Below, in pieces: positions 1 to 7,695 of a stretch of 64,000 nt of DNA. Positions within the stretch are counted from its first letter, which is position 1, and each line of letters begins with the position of its first letter. The notes under the pieces were generated by a model. It worked only from the letters and a program-made list of their open reading frames with translations, was not told the DNA's origin and made no database searches. The translations under genes were made by a program, and so were the position numbers. Source of the DNA: Anaerolineales bacterium (GTDB lineage Bacteria; Chloroflexota; Anaerolineae; Anaerolineales; Villigracilaceae). The stretch is taken from NCBI GenBank assembly GCA_030680795.1, contig JAUXUL010000033.1, positions 1-64,000 on the forward strand, given 5' to 3'.

Positions 1-1068
1 GCCATGCTTGCCGAGTTAAACATCAATTACGGCATTGGCGGAAATATCTTCTTTGGCGAATACCTGGGATTCCTGATCGCAACCCTGATCACAGGCATCC
101 TTGCAGACCGCTTCGGATTAAAACTCGTTATCCTTTTGGCGGGTTTTGGCCTGCTGATCGGCGTGAGCGGATACAGTTCCTTTCAAACTTCCCTCCTGCT
201 TTCCATTTCACTTTTCATCGTTGGGCTGGGATTGGGCGCACTCGAACTTGGCTCAAACGCGATCATCGTCAGCCTGCACCCTGAGCGCAAGGGACTTTAT
301 CTAAACCTCATGGCGGTCTTTCACGGGCTTGGTTCATTGATCGCGCCGCTTTTTGCAAGTTGGCTGTTCAGCCTGAACACAACCTGGCGCACGCTCTATC
401 GTTGGGATGTTTCACTCATCGCATTTTTCATACTGATCTTCATCTTCCTGCGGTTTCCAAAAGCCGAAGAAAAAGTCAGGCTCGAATTTAACAAAATCCC
501 TGCCGTCGCATTCAAAGGACAACTGCCCTGGTCCTATCTTGCCATCACATTTTATGTTGCGGCAGAGATCGGCATGGCTTCCTGGCTCGTTACATATTTA
601 CAGGAAGGCTTGGGCAGCTCCGTCGCATCCAGCAACCAATCGCTTTCCCTATTCTTCGCTGCATTAATGATCGGACGTCTATTCGGCGGATTTTTCGTCC
701 ACCGCATCGGATATCTTCGTTCGATCTTCTTCGCAGCCATCGGCGCACTGGTCTGCCTTTCAATCGGCATATTCATTCCCTCGCAATCGGCGCTCTTTCT
801 TCCCCTCACAGGTTTATTCTTCTCAATCATTTTTCCCACCATCACAGCAAGTGTATCGGACGCTCGATCAAAAAACATCACTACCATCCTGGGCGTATTA
901 TTCACATTCGCGGGCGTTGGCGGGCTGCTCGGTCCCTGGCTGGTTGCATGGGGCAGCGACCTGTTTGGTCTGCAAATCGGCTTCTCCATCAACCTGGTTT
1001 TCAGCGGACTGACCTTCATCTCCATCTTTATCTTAATGAAAAGGACGCCGCATGGAACAGATCCTTAA
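1..1068 (+). CDS. MFS transporter (5' end outside window)
   Basis: Integral-membrane secondary transporter of the major facilitator superfamily; the substrate cannot be told. About ten hydrophobic helices are visible. The sequence LADRFG near residue 35 is the conserved loop 2-3 MFS motif (G-x-L-x-D-R-x-G type). The first ATG lies at base 4, but the frame is open to the window edge and the visible protein (354 residues) is shorter than the usual ~400, so the first one or two helices are probably missing. Its last 17 bases overlap the following oxidoreductase gene, which suggests co-transcription and perhaps uptake of a sugar-like substrate. Family call is firm, substrate unknown. Confidence 0.85.
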   Translation, partial: AMLAELNINYGIGGNIFFGEYLGFLIATLITGILADRFGLKLVILLAGFGLLIGVSGYSSFQTSLLLSISLFIVGLGLGALELGSNAIIVSLHPERKGLYLNLMAVFHGLGSLIAPLFASWLFSLNTTWRTLYRWDVSLIAFFILIFIFLRFPKAEEKVRLEFNKIPAVAFKGQLPWSYLAITFYVAAEIGMASWLVTYLQEGLGSSVASSNQSLSLFFAALMIGRLFGGFFVHRIGYLRSIFFAAIGALVCLSIGIFIPSQSALFLPLTGLFFSIIFPTITASVSDARSKNITTILGVLFTFAGVGGLLGPWLVAWGSDLFGLQIGFSINLVFSGLTFISIFILMKRTPHGTDP

Positions 1069-2032
1069 TTGGGGACTTCTATCAACAGCCAAAATCAACC
1101 GCGCCTTGATCGAACCCCTTAACGCCTCGAAACGGACCCGTTTGCTGGCTATTGCTTCGAGGAACATTTCCTCCGCTGAGGCATACGCCCGCGAGCACAA
1201 AATTCCTCGCGCGCACGGAAGTTACGAAGCCCTGCTGGCCGACCCCGAAATTGACGTGATCTACAACTCACTCCCCAATCACCTGCACGCCGAATGGACG
1301 ATCAAAGCCTTGCGCGCAGGCAAGCATGTTCTGTGTGAAAAACCATTCGCGCTCACCCTCGCAGAAGTGGATGAGATGATCTCCGCCGCAAAGGAAACTG
1401 GAAAAATATTGGCAGAAGCCTTCATGTACCGTCACCACGCGCAAACTTTGAAAGTAAAAGAAATTGTGGATAGCGGCGTGCTTGGAAAGTTACAACTCAT
1501 CCAAGGCACATTCACGTTTACGCTCACGCGCGCAGGGAACTTTCGCTTCGTGAAGGAAATGGGCGGAGGCAGTCTCTGGGATGTGGGCTGTTATCCCATT
1601 AGTTACGCGCGGATGATCGTCGGGGAGGCACCCGTTGAAGTTTTTGGCTGGCAGGTTGAGGGTCCGGGAGGAAGCGATGAGTCTTTCATCGGACAAATGC
1701 GATTTGCAAATGGAATCCACGCGCAATTTGATTCGGGCTATAAGTCCCCTGCTCGTTCTTATATGGAAATTATCGGCAGTGATGCGGTTTTGAAAATCCC
1801 CGTGCCTTTTAAGCCCGGAAGAAAAAATACCCTGTATTTATTAGATGGCGATATGGAGAAAGAAATCAATGTGGCTGGGAGCGATTTGTATCTTGGCGAA
1901 GTGGACGATATGTGCGATGCGATTTTGCTGAATAAACCGCCGCGCATCCCGTTGAGCGACAGCCGTGGGAATATCGCTGTTATTCTTGCTCTAATCGAAT
2001 CTGCCGACAACAATAGACCTGTTTTCCCATAA
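1052..2032 (+). CDS. Gfo/Idh/MocA family NAD(P)-dependent oxidoreductase
   Basis: Predicted cytosolic dehydrogenase of 326 residues. The N-terminal Rossmann fold starts at GLLSTAKINRA (residues 8-18), and the family-typical EKP motif is at residues 96-98 (CEKPFAL), where the Lys helps bind cofactor and substrate. The C-terminal alpha/beta domain carries GGGSLWDVGCYPIS, a typical substrate-side helix. Substrates in this family are usually sugars, inositols or related polyols; the exact one is not readable. It overlaps the MFS transporter by 17 bases, so transport and oxidation of one substrate is a reasonable inference. Confidence 0.88.
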   Translation: MEQILNWGLLSTAKINRALIEPLNASKRTRLLAIASRNISSAEAYAREHKIPRAHGSYEALLADPEIDVIYNSLPNHLHAEWTIKALRAGKHVLCEKPFALTLAEVDEMISAAKETGKILAEAFMYRHHAQTLKVKEIVDSGVLGKLQLIQGTFTFTLTRAGNFRFVKEMGGGSLWDVGCYPISYARMIVGEAPVEVFGWQVEGPGGSDESFIGQMRFANGIHAQFDSGYKSPARSYMEIIGSDAVLKIPVPFKPGRKNTLYLLDGDMEKEINVAGSDLYLGEVDDMCDAILLNKPPRIPLSDSRGNIAVILALIESADNNRPVFP

Positions 2033-2048
2033 AAAAAAGGGGGGGGGG
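2031..2048. repeat. A8-G10 double homopolymer
   Basis: Directly after (and including part of) the stop codon of the oxidoreductase come eight A and then ten G. Such a G run is rare in this sequence. It may be a true simple repeat or an assembly/base-calling artefact. It lies outside coding sequence. Confidence 0.8.
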
Positions 2049-2102
2049 CTTGGGCACCGAACTCATTTTCAGAAATCATAGGTCAAATTGTGTCCTTGTG
2101 GT

Positions 2103-2108
2103 TATAAT
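2103..2108 (+). promoter_or_regulatory. Candidate -10 box for the ABC ATPase gene
   Basis: TATAAT lies 35 bases before the ATG of the ABC ATPase, and a clear ribosome-binding site (TGGAGG) sits a few bases before that ATG. No good -35 box is seen at the usual spacing. Confidence 0.5.
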
Positions 2109-2142
2109 AAAGTTACCATATTCTTAAGACTGGAGGATTCCC

Positions 2143-3243
2143 ATGGCAAGTGTTACTTTCAAGAACATAGTCAAAAAGTTCGGCGACCTAACGGTCATCA
2201 AGAATCTCAATATTGAGGTTGAAGATAAGGAGTTTCTGGTGCTGGTCGGACCATCAGGCTGCGGAAAAACAACCGCCCTGCGCCTGCTGGCTGGATTGGA
2301 AGAGATCACAGAAGGAGAGATGATCATTGACGATCGGGTTGTGAATGACGTGGCGCCCAAAGACCGTGATATTGCCATGGTATTCCAATCTTATGCCTTG
2401 TATCCCCACCTTTCTGTTTATGACAATATGGCTTTTGGACTCAAACTCCGCAAGATGCCAAAGGAAGAGATCAAGCGCCGCGTGGATGAAGCGGCGGAAA
2501 TTCTCGGCATTACAGACCTGCTCCAGCGTAAGCCGCGCCAGTTATCCGGCGGACAGCGCCAGCGTGTGGCTGTAGGACGCGCCATCGTGCGCGAGCCAAA
2601 GGTCTTCTTGTTCGATGAACCACTTTCAAACCTGGACGCAAAATTGCGCGTGCAAATGCGCGCTGAGATCAGCAAATTGCACCAGCGTTTGCAAACCACT
2701 TTTATTTATGTAACCCACGATCAAACCGAAGCCATGACGATGGCAAGCCGCATTGCCGTGATCAACAAAGGCAACTTACTGCAATTGGATACGCCTCAAA
2801 ACCTGTATGACTATCCAAACGATCTATTTGTGGCAGGGTTCATCGGCTCACCTGCCATGAACTTCTTCCCAGCTAAATTGGTAAAAAGCGGCGAAAAGAT
2901 CATCGTGGATACGGGCGACTTCCAGGTGCAAATCCCGGAGGCTCTCGCCGCGTCATATAAAAGTATGGAGGGCCGCAGCATCGTCTTTGGCATCCGCCCT
3001 GAAAATATTCACGACCCTGAATTTGCCCCGTCAAATATTCACGGTGAAAAAGTATCCGCCAAAGTGGATGTGACTGAATTAATGGGCAACGAAACCCTGC
3101 TTTATCTCCTCAGCGGAAAGAATACTTATGTTGGCCGCGTAGACCCGCGCTCCAAACTGCGCGTGGGTTCTTCAACCGAGGTTGTTTTCGACATGGACAA
3201 AGTTCACATCTTTGATGCCGGCACGGAAGAAGCAATTCGATAA
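2143..3243 (+). CDS. ugpC: Sugar-type ABC transporter ATP-binding protein (UgpC/MsmK/MalK family)
   Basis: Cytosolic ATPase subunit of a carbohydrate importer, 366 residues as usual for the family. Walker A GPSGCGKT is at residues 36-43, the signature LSGGQ at 134-138, Walker B VFLFDE at 154-159, and the switch His is in THDQTEA. The C-terminal ~120 residues form the regulatory TOBE/OB extension of the MalK group. No permease or binding protein is adjacent, so it is probably a shared ATPase serving several sugar permeases, as known for MsmK-type proteins. The amylase that follows supports a role in malto-oligosaccharide use (inference). Confidence 0.9.
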   Translation: MASVTFKNIVKKFGDLTVIKNLNIEVEDKEFLVLVGPSGCGKTTALRLLAGLEEITEGEMIIDDRVVNDVAPKDRDIAMVFQSYALYPHLSVYDNMAFGLKLRKMPKEEIKRRVDEAAEILGITDLLQRKPRQLSGGQRQRVAVGRAIVREPKVFLFDEPLSNLDAKLRVQMRAEISKLHQRLQTTFIYVTHDQTEAMTMASRIAVINKGNLLQLDTPQNLYDYPNDLFVAGFIGSPAMNFFPAKLVKSGEKIIVDTGDFQVQIPEALAASYKSMEGRSIVFGIRPENIHDPEFAPSNIHGEKVSAKVDVTELMGNETLLYLLSGKNTYVGRVDPRSKLRVGSSTEVVFDMDKVHIFDAGTEEAIR

Positions 3244-3258
3244 ACTTGGAATCAATCT

Positions 3259-3294
3259 AAGAGACGTGAAGAAATTTCTTCGCGTCTCTTTTAA
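3259..3294 (+). terminator. Hairpin terminator after the ABC ATPase
   Basis: Long stem from AAGAGACG to CGTCTCTT with a GAAGAAATTTCTTC core, followed by TTTTAA. It starts 15 bases after the stop codon. Confidence 0.7.
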
Positions 3295-3308
3295 TACAAG
3301 GACAAATC

Positions 3309-4778
3309 ATGTTTACTCCAAAGTGGGTAAAAGATGCGATCTTTTACCAAATATTTCCAGATCGTTTTGCGAAGAGTTCGCGCAATCCATCCAGTTCATT
3401 GCCATTCGAGCCATGGGACTCTGCGCCTACTACCAACGGCTTCAAAGGCGGCGATCTATATGGCGTGACCGAGAAGTTGGATTATTTGCAGGATCTGGGG
3501 ATCAATGCGATCTATTTCAATCCTGTTTTCGCTTCGGCTTCCAATCATCGTTATCACACCTACGATTATTACAACGTTGACCCATTACTTGGCGGCAATG
3601 AAGCATTGAAAAAATTATTGAAGGAAGCGCACAAACGTGATATTCGTATCGTGTTGGATGGTGTCTTCAACCATGCTTCACGAGGCTTTTGGCAATTCAA
3701 TCACGTACTCGAGACGGGCGCGGCATCGCCCTACCGCGATTGGTTCCATTTCGATGGAGACCGCCTGAATGGGAAAAAACATTGGGGCGCCTATCCAACC
3801 CATCACGAAGAGCAAGTCTTAAAACATGAGGACAGCCTGACCGCCATTGGCTATCGCGCCTGGTGGAACCTGCCCGCGCTGCCGAAATTCAATACCCACA
3901 CCCCGGCGGTGCGTGAATTCATTTTTGACGTGGCCGAATATTGGGTCAAGTTTGGCATTGACGGCTGGCGCCTGGATGTTCCCGCCGAAATTGACGATGA
4001 TGAATTCTGGCGCGAGTTCCGCCGCCGTGTGCGCGCAGTCAACCCCGATGCATACATTGTCGGTGAGATTTGGCATGAGGCGCAGCGCTGGTTGCAAGGC
4101 GACCAGTTTGATGCAGTAATGAATTATCTTTTCACAGCGGCTTCGCTGAGTTTCTTTGCAGGTTCGCACTTGAATATCAACGTAGTCACAGCAGTAGGCG
4201 GACTCAAAGACCGTGTTCGGCACATAAGCGCGCCTGATTTTGCAAATGAGGTTGATCGCATTTTGAATCTCTATCCACCCGACATCACTGCTTCACAATT
4301 GAACCTGCTCGACAGCCATGATATGCCGCGCTTCCTTTCATGTGTCAGCGGTGACAAGGATTCGCTCAAACTCGCCTGGCTGTTCATGTTTACCATTTCC
4401 GGTGCGCCGTGCCTGTTTTACGGCGATGAGATCGGCATGGATGGTGGACATGATCCCGAATGCCGTAAATCCTTTCCGTGGGATGAAAGTAAATGGGATA
4501 AAGACCTGCTCGAATATGTAAAGGCATGCATTGCACTACGAAAAGAGCATGCTTCGTTACGCCGCGGCGAATACAAACGCATGCATGCCGAAGGTGAAGT
4601 GATGGCATTTATGCGCTCGTATAAAAACGAGAATATAACGGCTGCGTTCAATGTCTCGAACGAAGAAAAAACAATTGGGCTTTCATTTGAAAAAAAGCCG
4701 CGTGTGCTGTTTGGAAAGCCCGTGGTCTCAGGCGATCAAATCACAATCCCGCCGCGCAGTGGCATTGTACTGAAGTAG
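3309..4778 (+). CDS. Glycoside hydrolase family 13 (cyclomaltodextrinase/neopullulanase-like)
   Basis: Alpha-glucan hydrolase of 489 residues with a TIM barrel. The catalytic triad is visible: nucleophile D223 in GWRLDV, acid/base E253 in GEIW, and stabiliser D338 in LLDSHDMPRF. The early motif DGVFNH is also present. No signal peptide is seen, so it acts in the cytosol, probably on imported maltodextrins or cyclodextrins. The N-terminal CBM34 domain of classical neopullulanases is absent; the protein starts directly at the barrel (WVKDAIFYQIFPDRF). It ends with a short C-terminal beta domain. Preceded by a MalK-type ATPase gene. Confidence 0.9.
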   Translation: MFTPKWVKDAIFYQIFPDRFAKSSRNPSSSLPFEPWDSAPTTNGFKGGDLYGVTEKLDYLQDLGINAIYFNPVFASASNHRYHTYDYYNVDPLLGGNEALKKLLKEAHKRDIRIVLDGVFNHASRGFWQFNHVLETGAASPYRDWFHFDGDRLNGKKHWGAYPTHHEEQVLKHEDSLTAIGYRAWWNLPALPKFNTHTPAVREFIFDVAEYWVKFGIDGWRLDVPAEIDDDEFWREFRRRVRAVNPDAYIVGEIWHEAQRWLQGDQFDAVMNYLFTAASLSFFAGSHLNINVVTAVGGLKDRVRHISAPDFANEVDRILNLYPPDITASQLNLLDSHDMPRFLSCVSGDKDSLKLAWLFMFTISGAPCLFYGDEIGMDGGHDPECRKSFPWDESKWDKDLLEYVKACIALRKEHASLRRGEYKRMHAEGEVMAFMRSYKNENITAAFNVSNEEKTIGLSFEKKPRVLFGKPVVSGDQITIPPRSGIVLK

Positions 4779-4834
4779 GCATTAACATGACTCACCCGCA
4801 AAAGATTAAATTCGGGACGAGTCATGTTAATGCC
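4778..4834. terminator. Bidirectional terminator between convergent GH13 and sirtuin genes
   Basis: A perfect 16-bp stem (GGCATTAACATGACTC and its complement) with a 25-base loop. It overlaps the last codons of both convergent genes, so it can stop transcription from either side. Confidence 0.7.
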
Positions 4835-5553
4835 TTCACCAGTTCAGGCAATATTTCGCCCGATTTCCCGTGAAATGCAAAATCCACTTTGGGGGTGAGC
4901 GGGGTTGGCTCGGCATTGATCTCTACTATCACTGAGCCATTGTTGCGGGCAGCGTGTGCCAATGCCGCAGCGGGTTGCACAACTCCAGAAGTTCCAATTG
5001 AAAAGAAAATCTGCGCTTCACGCGCCGCACTGACAGCTGATTCCAATTCTGCGCGAGGAAGCGATTCCCCAAACCAGACAACATCTGGACGCAGTAATCC
5101 ATCGCATTTTTCACAACGCGGCACGGATTCAGTATCATCACCCCATGTTCCAGTTAACGTACCGCAGTCCGCGCAACGGACACGCAGGACATTACCGTGT
5201 AATTCGAGCACATTTTTACTGCCCGCCAAACAATGTAAACCATCTACATTTTGGGTGATGAGCGTAAATTCAGTGATTTTCTTTTCCATTTCAACCAGCG
5301 CGTAATGTCCTGCATTTGGGCGCACACCTTTGATGGCTTCACGCCGCCATGCGTACCAATCCCAGACAAGTTTGGGATCGCGGGTAAATGCTTCAGGCGA
5401 GGCCAGGTCTTCTGGCTTGTAGCGTGCCCATAATCCGTCTTGAGAGTCTCTAAAAGTGCTGAGTCCGCTTTCTTGCGAGACTCCAGCTCCCGTTAAGACG
5501 ACGATGCGTTCTGTTTTTGTCAAGAAACGAATCAAATCGGGAGGAAAATTCAT
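4822..5553 (-). CDS. cobB: NAD-dependent protein deacylase, Sir2 family
   Basis: Removes acyl groups from lysines using NAD. 243 residues from the chosen start; the frame is open further upstream, but the homology begins at MNFPPDLIRFL and this ATG overlaps the stop of the preceding lipoprotein gene (TAATG). Motifs: GAGVS at residues 22-26, TQNVDGLH with the catalytic His, and two CxxC pairs (CADC, CEKC) for structural zinc. The Tyr and Arg in WYAWRRE match the pair that in CobB/SIRT5-type (class III) sirtuins favours succinyl and malonyl lysine, so desuccinylase activity is likely (inference). Confidence 0.9.
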   Translation of the reverse strand: MNFPPDLIRFLTKTERIVVLTGAGVSQESGLSTFRDSQDGLWARYKPEDLASPEAFTRDPKLVWDWYAWRREAIKGVRPNAGHYALVEMEKKITEFTLITQNVDGLHCLAGSKNVLELHGNVLRVRCADCGTLTGTWGDDTESVPRCEKCDGLLRPDVVWFGESLPRAELESAVSAAREAQIFFSIGTSGVVQPAAALAHAARNNGSVIVEINAEPTPLTPKVDFAFHGKSGEILPELVKALT

Positions 5554-6248
5554 TAGGGTTTCACACCGGTTGCAAGCGGCGTCGGGGTCGGATCGCAATC
5601 AAGCATGGATAGATTTTCTTTAATGATTTCGGTGCGCCCGATCTCACGGGCATTTGCAGTGACCGCCACCAATTGATATTCAACCCAGGGATTTCTGAAT
5701 AAAGCATCACCCTTCATTTCATCTGAGAACAATTCATGGACGAAAGTACCTGCCCCGCTCGCCTGCATGGTGAAGTTTGTCCAATTACTGATGGAGCCAG
5801 AATTCCTGCTCTTGAAACGAACAAACAACTCCACATACGCTGCCTGATTGGGCTCTGCCACCTGTACGGTAAATTTAACGGAAGCAGGCTGGCATTTTAT
5901 CCCTTTATAAAATTCATTTTGAGAAACCTTTACGGAAACAAATCCGACCATTTGCACAGTAGGCGTGGGGGTATTCAAGGTTATCGTTGGCAAAGGTGTA
6001 TCGGTTTCCGCCACTGTGGGGGTATTCTCTGGCGTGGAGGTAGCCGTCTTTAGACCAGCTAGTGTGGGTGTCATTGTAAATGTCAATGTAGGTGTGAGCG
6101 GGGTGGAGGTAGGAACGGGTGTATAAGTTTTAGTAGGAGTAGGCGCGGGTGTGAAAGTATCCATAGGGATCAAAAATATCTGCTCCGCGGTAAAAGAACA
6201 CGAGGAGGAAAGGATGGCCAGGATGAGAAAGATGTATATATTTTTCAT
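5553..6248 (-). CDS. Lipoprotein with Thr-Pro linker, paralog of the next gene upstream
   Basis: Signal peptide followed by a lipobox-like Cys (ILSSSC) within the first 18 residues, so probably lipid-anchored outside the membrane. A long Thr/Pro-rich linker (about residues 28-90) leads to a C-terminal ~120-residue domain. Start taken at the ATG that overlaps the upstream stop (ATGA). The C-terminal domain aligns along its whole length with that of the gene at 6245-6937, including a WVxxQLVA...EIGRT/EVGRT segment, so the two are tandem paralogs. Function unknown. Confidence 0.75.
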   Translation of the reverse strand: MKNIYIFLILAILSSSCSFTAEQIFLIPMDTFTPAPTPTKTYTPVPTSTPLTPTLTFTMTPTLAGLKTATSTPENTPTVAETDTPLPTITLNTPTPTVQMVGFVSVKVSQNEFYKGIKCQPASVKFTVQVAEPNQAAYVELFVRFKSRNSGSISNWTNFTMQASGAGTFVHELFSDEMKGDALFRNPWVEYQLVAVTANAREIGRTEIIKENLSMLDCDPTPTPLATGVKP

Positions 6249-6937
6249 GGCGTAGGTGTTGGACATCCCTTTAAAGGCTCAGAGCACATGCAAGGCGAGA
6301 GCGCAATAGCCTCCGTATAAACCCGGGTGCGCCCCACTTCCTCACCTTTAATATTGGTTGCCACCAACTGAAACCTGACCCAGGAATTTTTGTAATGATT
6401 ATGGCCCTCAACTTCACTGCCTACCATCACATACGAGAATGTACCATCTTGATGATTAAACATGGCGTTACCAGACGTCCAGAGTGTGTAATCTTCCTCT
6501 TTGGCTGACTTGACCTGCGTAAAAAAGGTTACAGTAAATACCTCATCAGGGTCTTCCACTTGCGCGAGAATGGTGGTCTTGTTTGGCGTGCAGCCGCCCC
6601 AAAATATTTTGTTATCTGCCACTGTGACCAGGGCAAACCCCACATCAGGTTGGAAAGTGGCCTGGGGAGCAAATGGAGTGATGGTATCCAATCCACTAAA
6701 AAGAGGGATTCGAACAACTGTCTCCGTCGGCAAGTCCGGATCCAGTGCTGGGAAGCGTACGATCGTTGGAGTGGCAGTGGCAGGCGGGTTCCGTGTAATG
6801 GTTGGCCATAAAAAAGGTACTGATGTTGTTGTGGGAGTGGACTTGGGAGAATCTGTGTTTGTAAGTAAAAAGAAATCGTTTATGGAACAGGCCTGCATAA
6901 AAATCACCAGCACCATGACCAAATATAACTTTCGCAT
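6245..6937 (-). CDS. Lipoprotein with Thr-Pro linker, first of a tandem pair
   Basis: 230 residues. Signal peptide MRKLYLVMVLVIFMQAC ends at a lipobox Cys (residue 17). A Pro/Thr-rich linker is followed by a globular domain shared with the neighbour at 5553-6248, then a Cys-rich tail (CMCSEPLKGC). Both are likely exported and anchored. The pair plus the sirtuin form one minus-strand operon by their overlaps. No known family was recognised. Confidence 0.75.
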   Translation of the reverse strand: MRKLYLVMVLVIFMQACSINDFFLLTNTDSPKSTPTTTSVPFLWPTITRNPPATATPTIVRFPALDPDLPTETVVRIPLFSGLDTITPFAPQATFQPDVGFALVTVADNKIFWGGCTPNKTTILAQVEDPDEVFTVTFFTQVKSAKEEDYTLWTSGNAMFNHQDGTFSYVMVGSEVEGHNHYKNSWVRFQLVATNIKGEEVGRTRVYTEAIALSPCMCSEPLKGCPTPTP

Positions 6938-7132
6938 TTCTAACCTCTATCAAGCTATCATACTATGGAATTTACTTTCCTCCATTTTACAACAACATGC
7001 CATTAATTCTCAATATGGCTTTTATTAAGCCATAGATTTACCCTTTCGGGCACGATGCGACAGATTTGTGCGAAGTCTGTGGATAACCGATTATTAAATT
7101 AAATCTTACTACGATCCGCGCGATTTCTCTGG

Positions 7133-7138
7133 TATAAT
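7133..7138 (+). promoter_or_regulatory. Candidate -10 box of the rpsO-pnp operon
   Basis: TATAAT lies 107 bases before the rpsO start codon. The -35 region is weak. The transcribed leader that would follow holds a GCGGC-T7-GCCGC hairpin just ahead of the ribosome-binding site of rpsO, which could be a control element for S15. Confidence 0.5.
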
Positions 7139-7245
7139 CGCGCCCGTGACTGGTCCTGCCCAACGGTTCGCGCTGTAGGCATGGAGACCTGCGTAGTGCG
7201 GCGTTTTTTTGCCGCCAATATCTCAAAAGAAAGGAAGCATACGTC

Positions 7246-7518
7246 ATGCCACTCGCAAAAGAGGTCAAGACAAAGGCGATTGAGGATTTTCATCGCCACG
7301 AGAAGGATACTGGTTCACCCGAAGTACAGATCTCTATCCTGACGAACCGCATCACTCAACTCACCGGGCATTTACAGTCCAACAAACAGGATCAATCCTG
7401 CCGCCGCGGTTTGCTCAAAATGGTCGGTTCCCGTCGTCGCTTGCTCACATACTTGCGCCAAAGCAATTATAAGAGCTACCTCAATATTACCGAACGATTA
7501 AACCTGCGCCGCAAGTAA
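7246..7518 (+). CDS. rpsO: 30S ribosomal protein S15
   Basis: Binds 16S rRNA early in small-subunit assembly. 90 residues, the usual length of about 89. Family signatures are visible: FHRHEKDTGSPEVQI and the C-terminal GLLKMVGSRRRLLTYL segment. Followed by pnp, the same order as in many bacteria, where both are co-transcribed. An AAAGGA ribosome-binding site precedes the ATG. Confidence 0.97.
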   Translation: MPLAKEVKTKAIEDFHRHEKDTGSPEVQISILTNRITQLTGHLQSNKQDQSCRRGLLKMVGSRRRLLTYLRQSNYKSYLNITERLNLRRK

Positions 7519-7532
7519 TATCGTAATTCACC

Positions 7533-7562
7533 AGTAGGGACACAGCGTGCTGTGTCCCTACT
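7533..7562. repeat. Perfect 14-bp palindrome with 2-nt loop between rpsO and pnp
   Basis: AGTAGGGACACAGC, GT, then the exact complement. There is no T-run of terminator length (CTTTATAAAT follows). It could attenuate transcription after rpsO, act as an RNA-processing site, or be an interspersed palindromic element. Confidence 0.75.
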
Positions 7563-7574
7563 TTATAAATGGCA

Positions 7575-7645
7575 CCCGCAGTCAGGAATTGAAAAGCGCG
7601 AACAACTGAGTTGTTCCCACTCTTCAGTCCCTGACCACTGGCGGG
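7575..7645 (+). promoter_or_regulatory. Long imperfect stem-loop in the pnp leader
   Basis: CCCGC...GCGGG, AGTCAGG...CCTGACCACT and ATTGAA...TTCAGT can nest around an inner GAACAA/TTGTTC hairpin. It lies 50 bases before pnp. In enterobacteria a comparable double-stranded pnp leader is cut by RNase III and lets PNPase repress itself; the same logic here is inference. Confidence 0.45.
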
Positions 7646-7695
7646 AAATATTGTAAGGGCGGATCGCGATCCACCCCAACAGGAGACAATAAACT

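Noticed and set aside
552-1025. Long minus-strand frame opposite the MFS gene
   Set aside because: No ribosome-binding site, no family resemblance, and it is the complement of a well-supported transporter gene.
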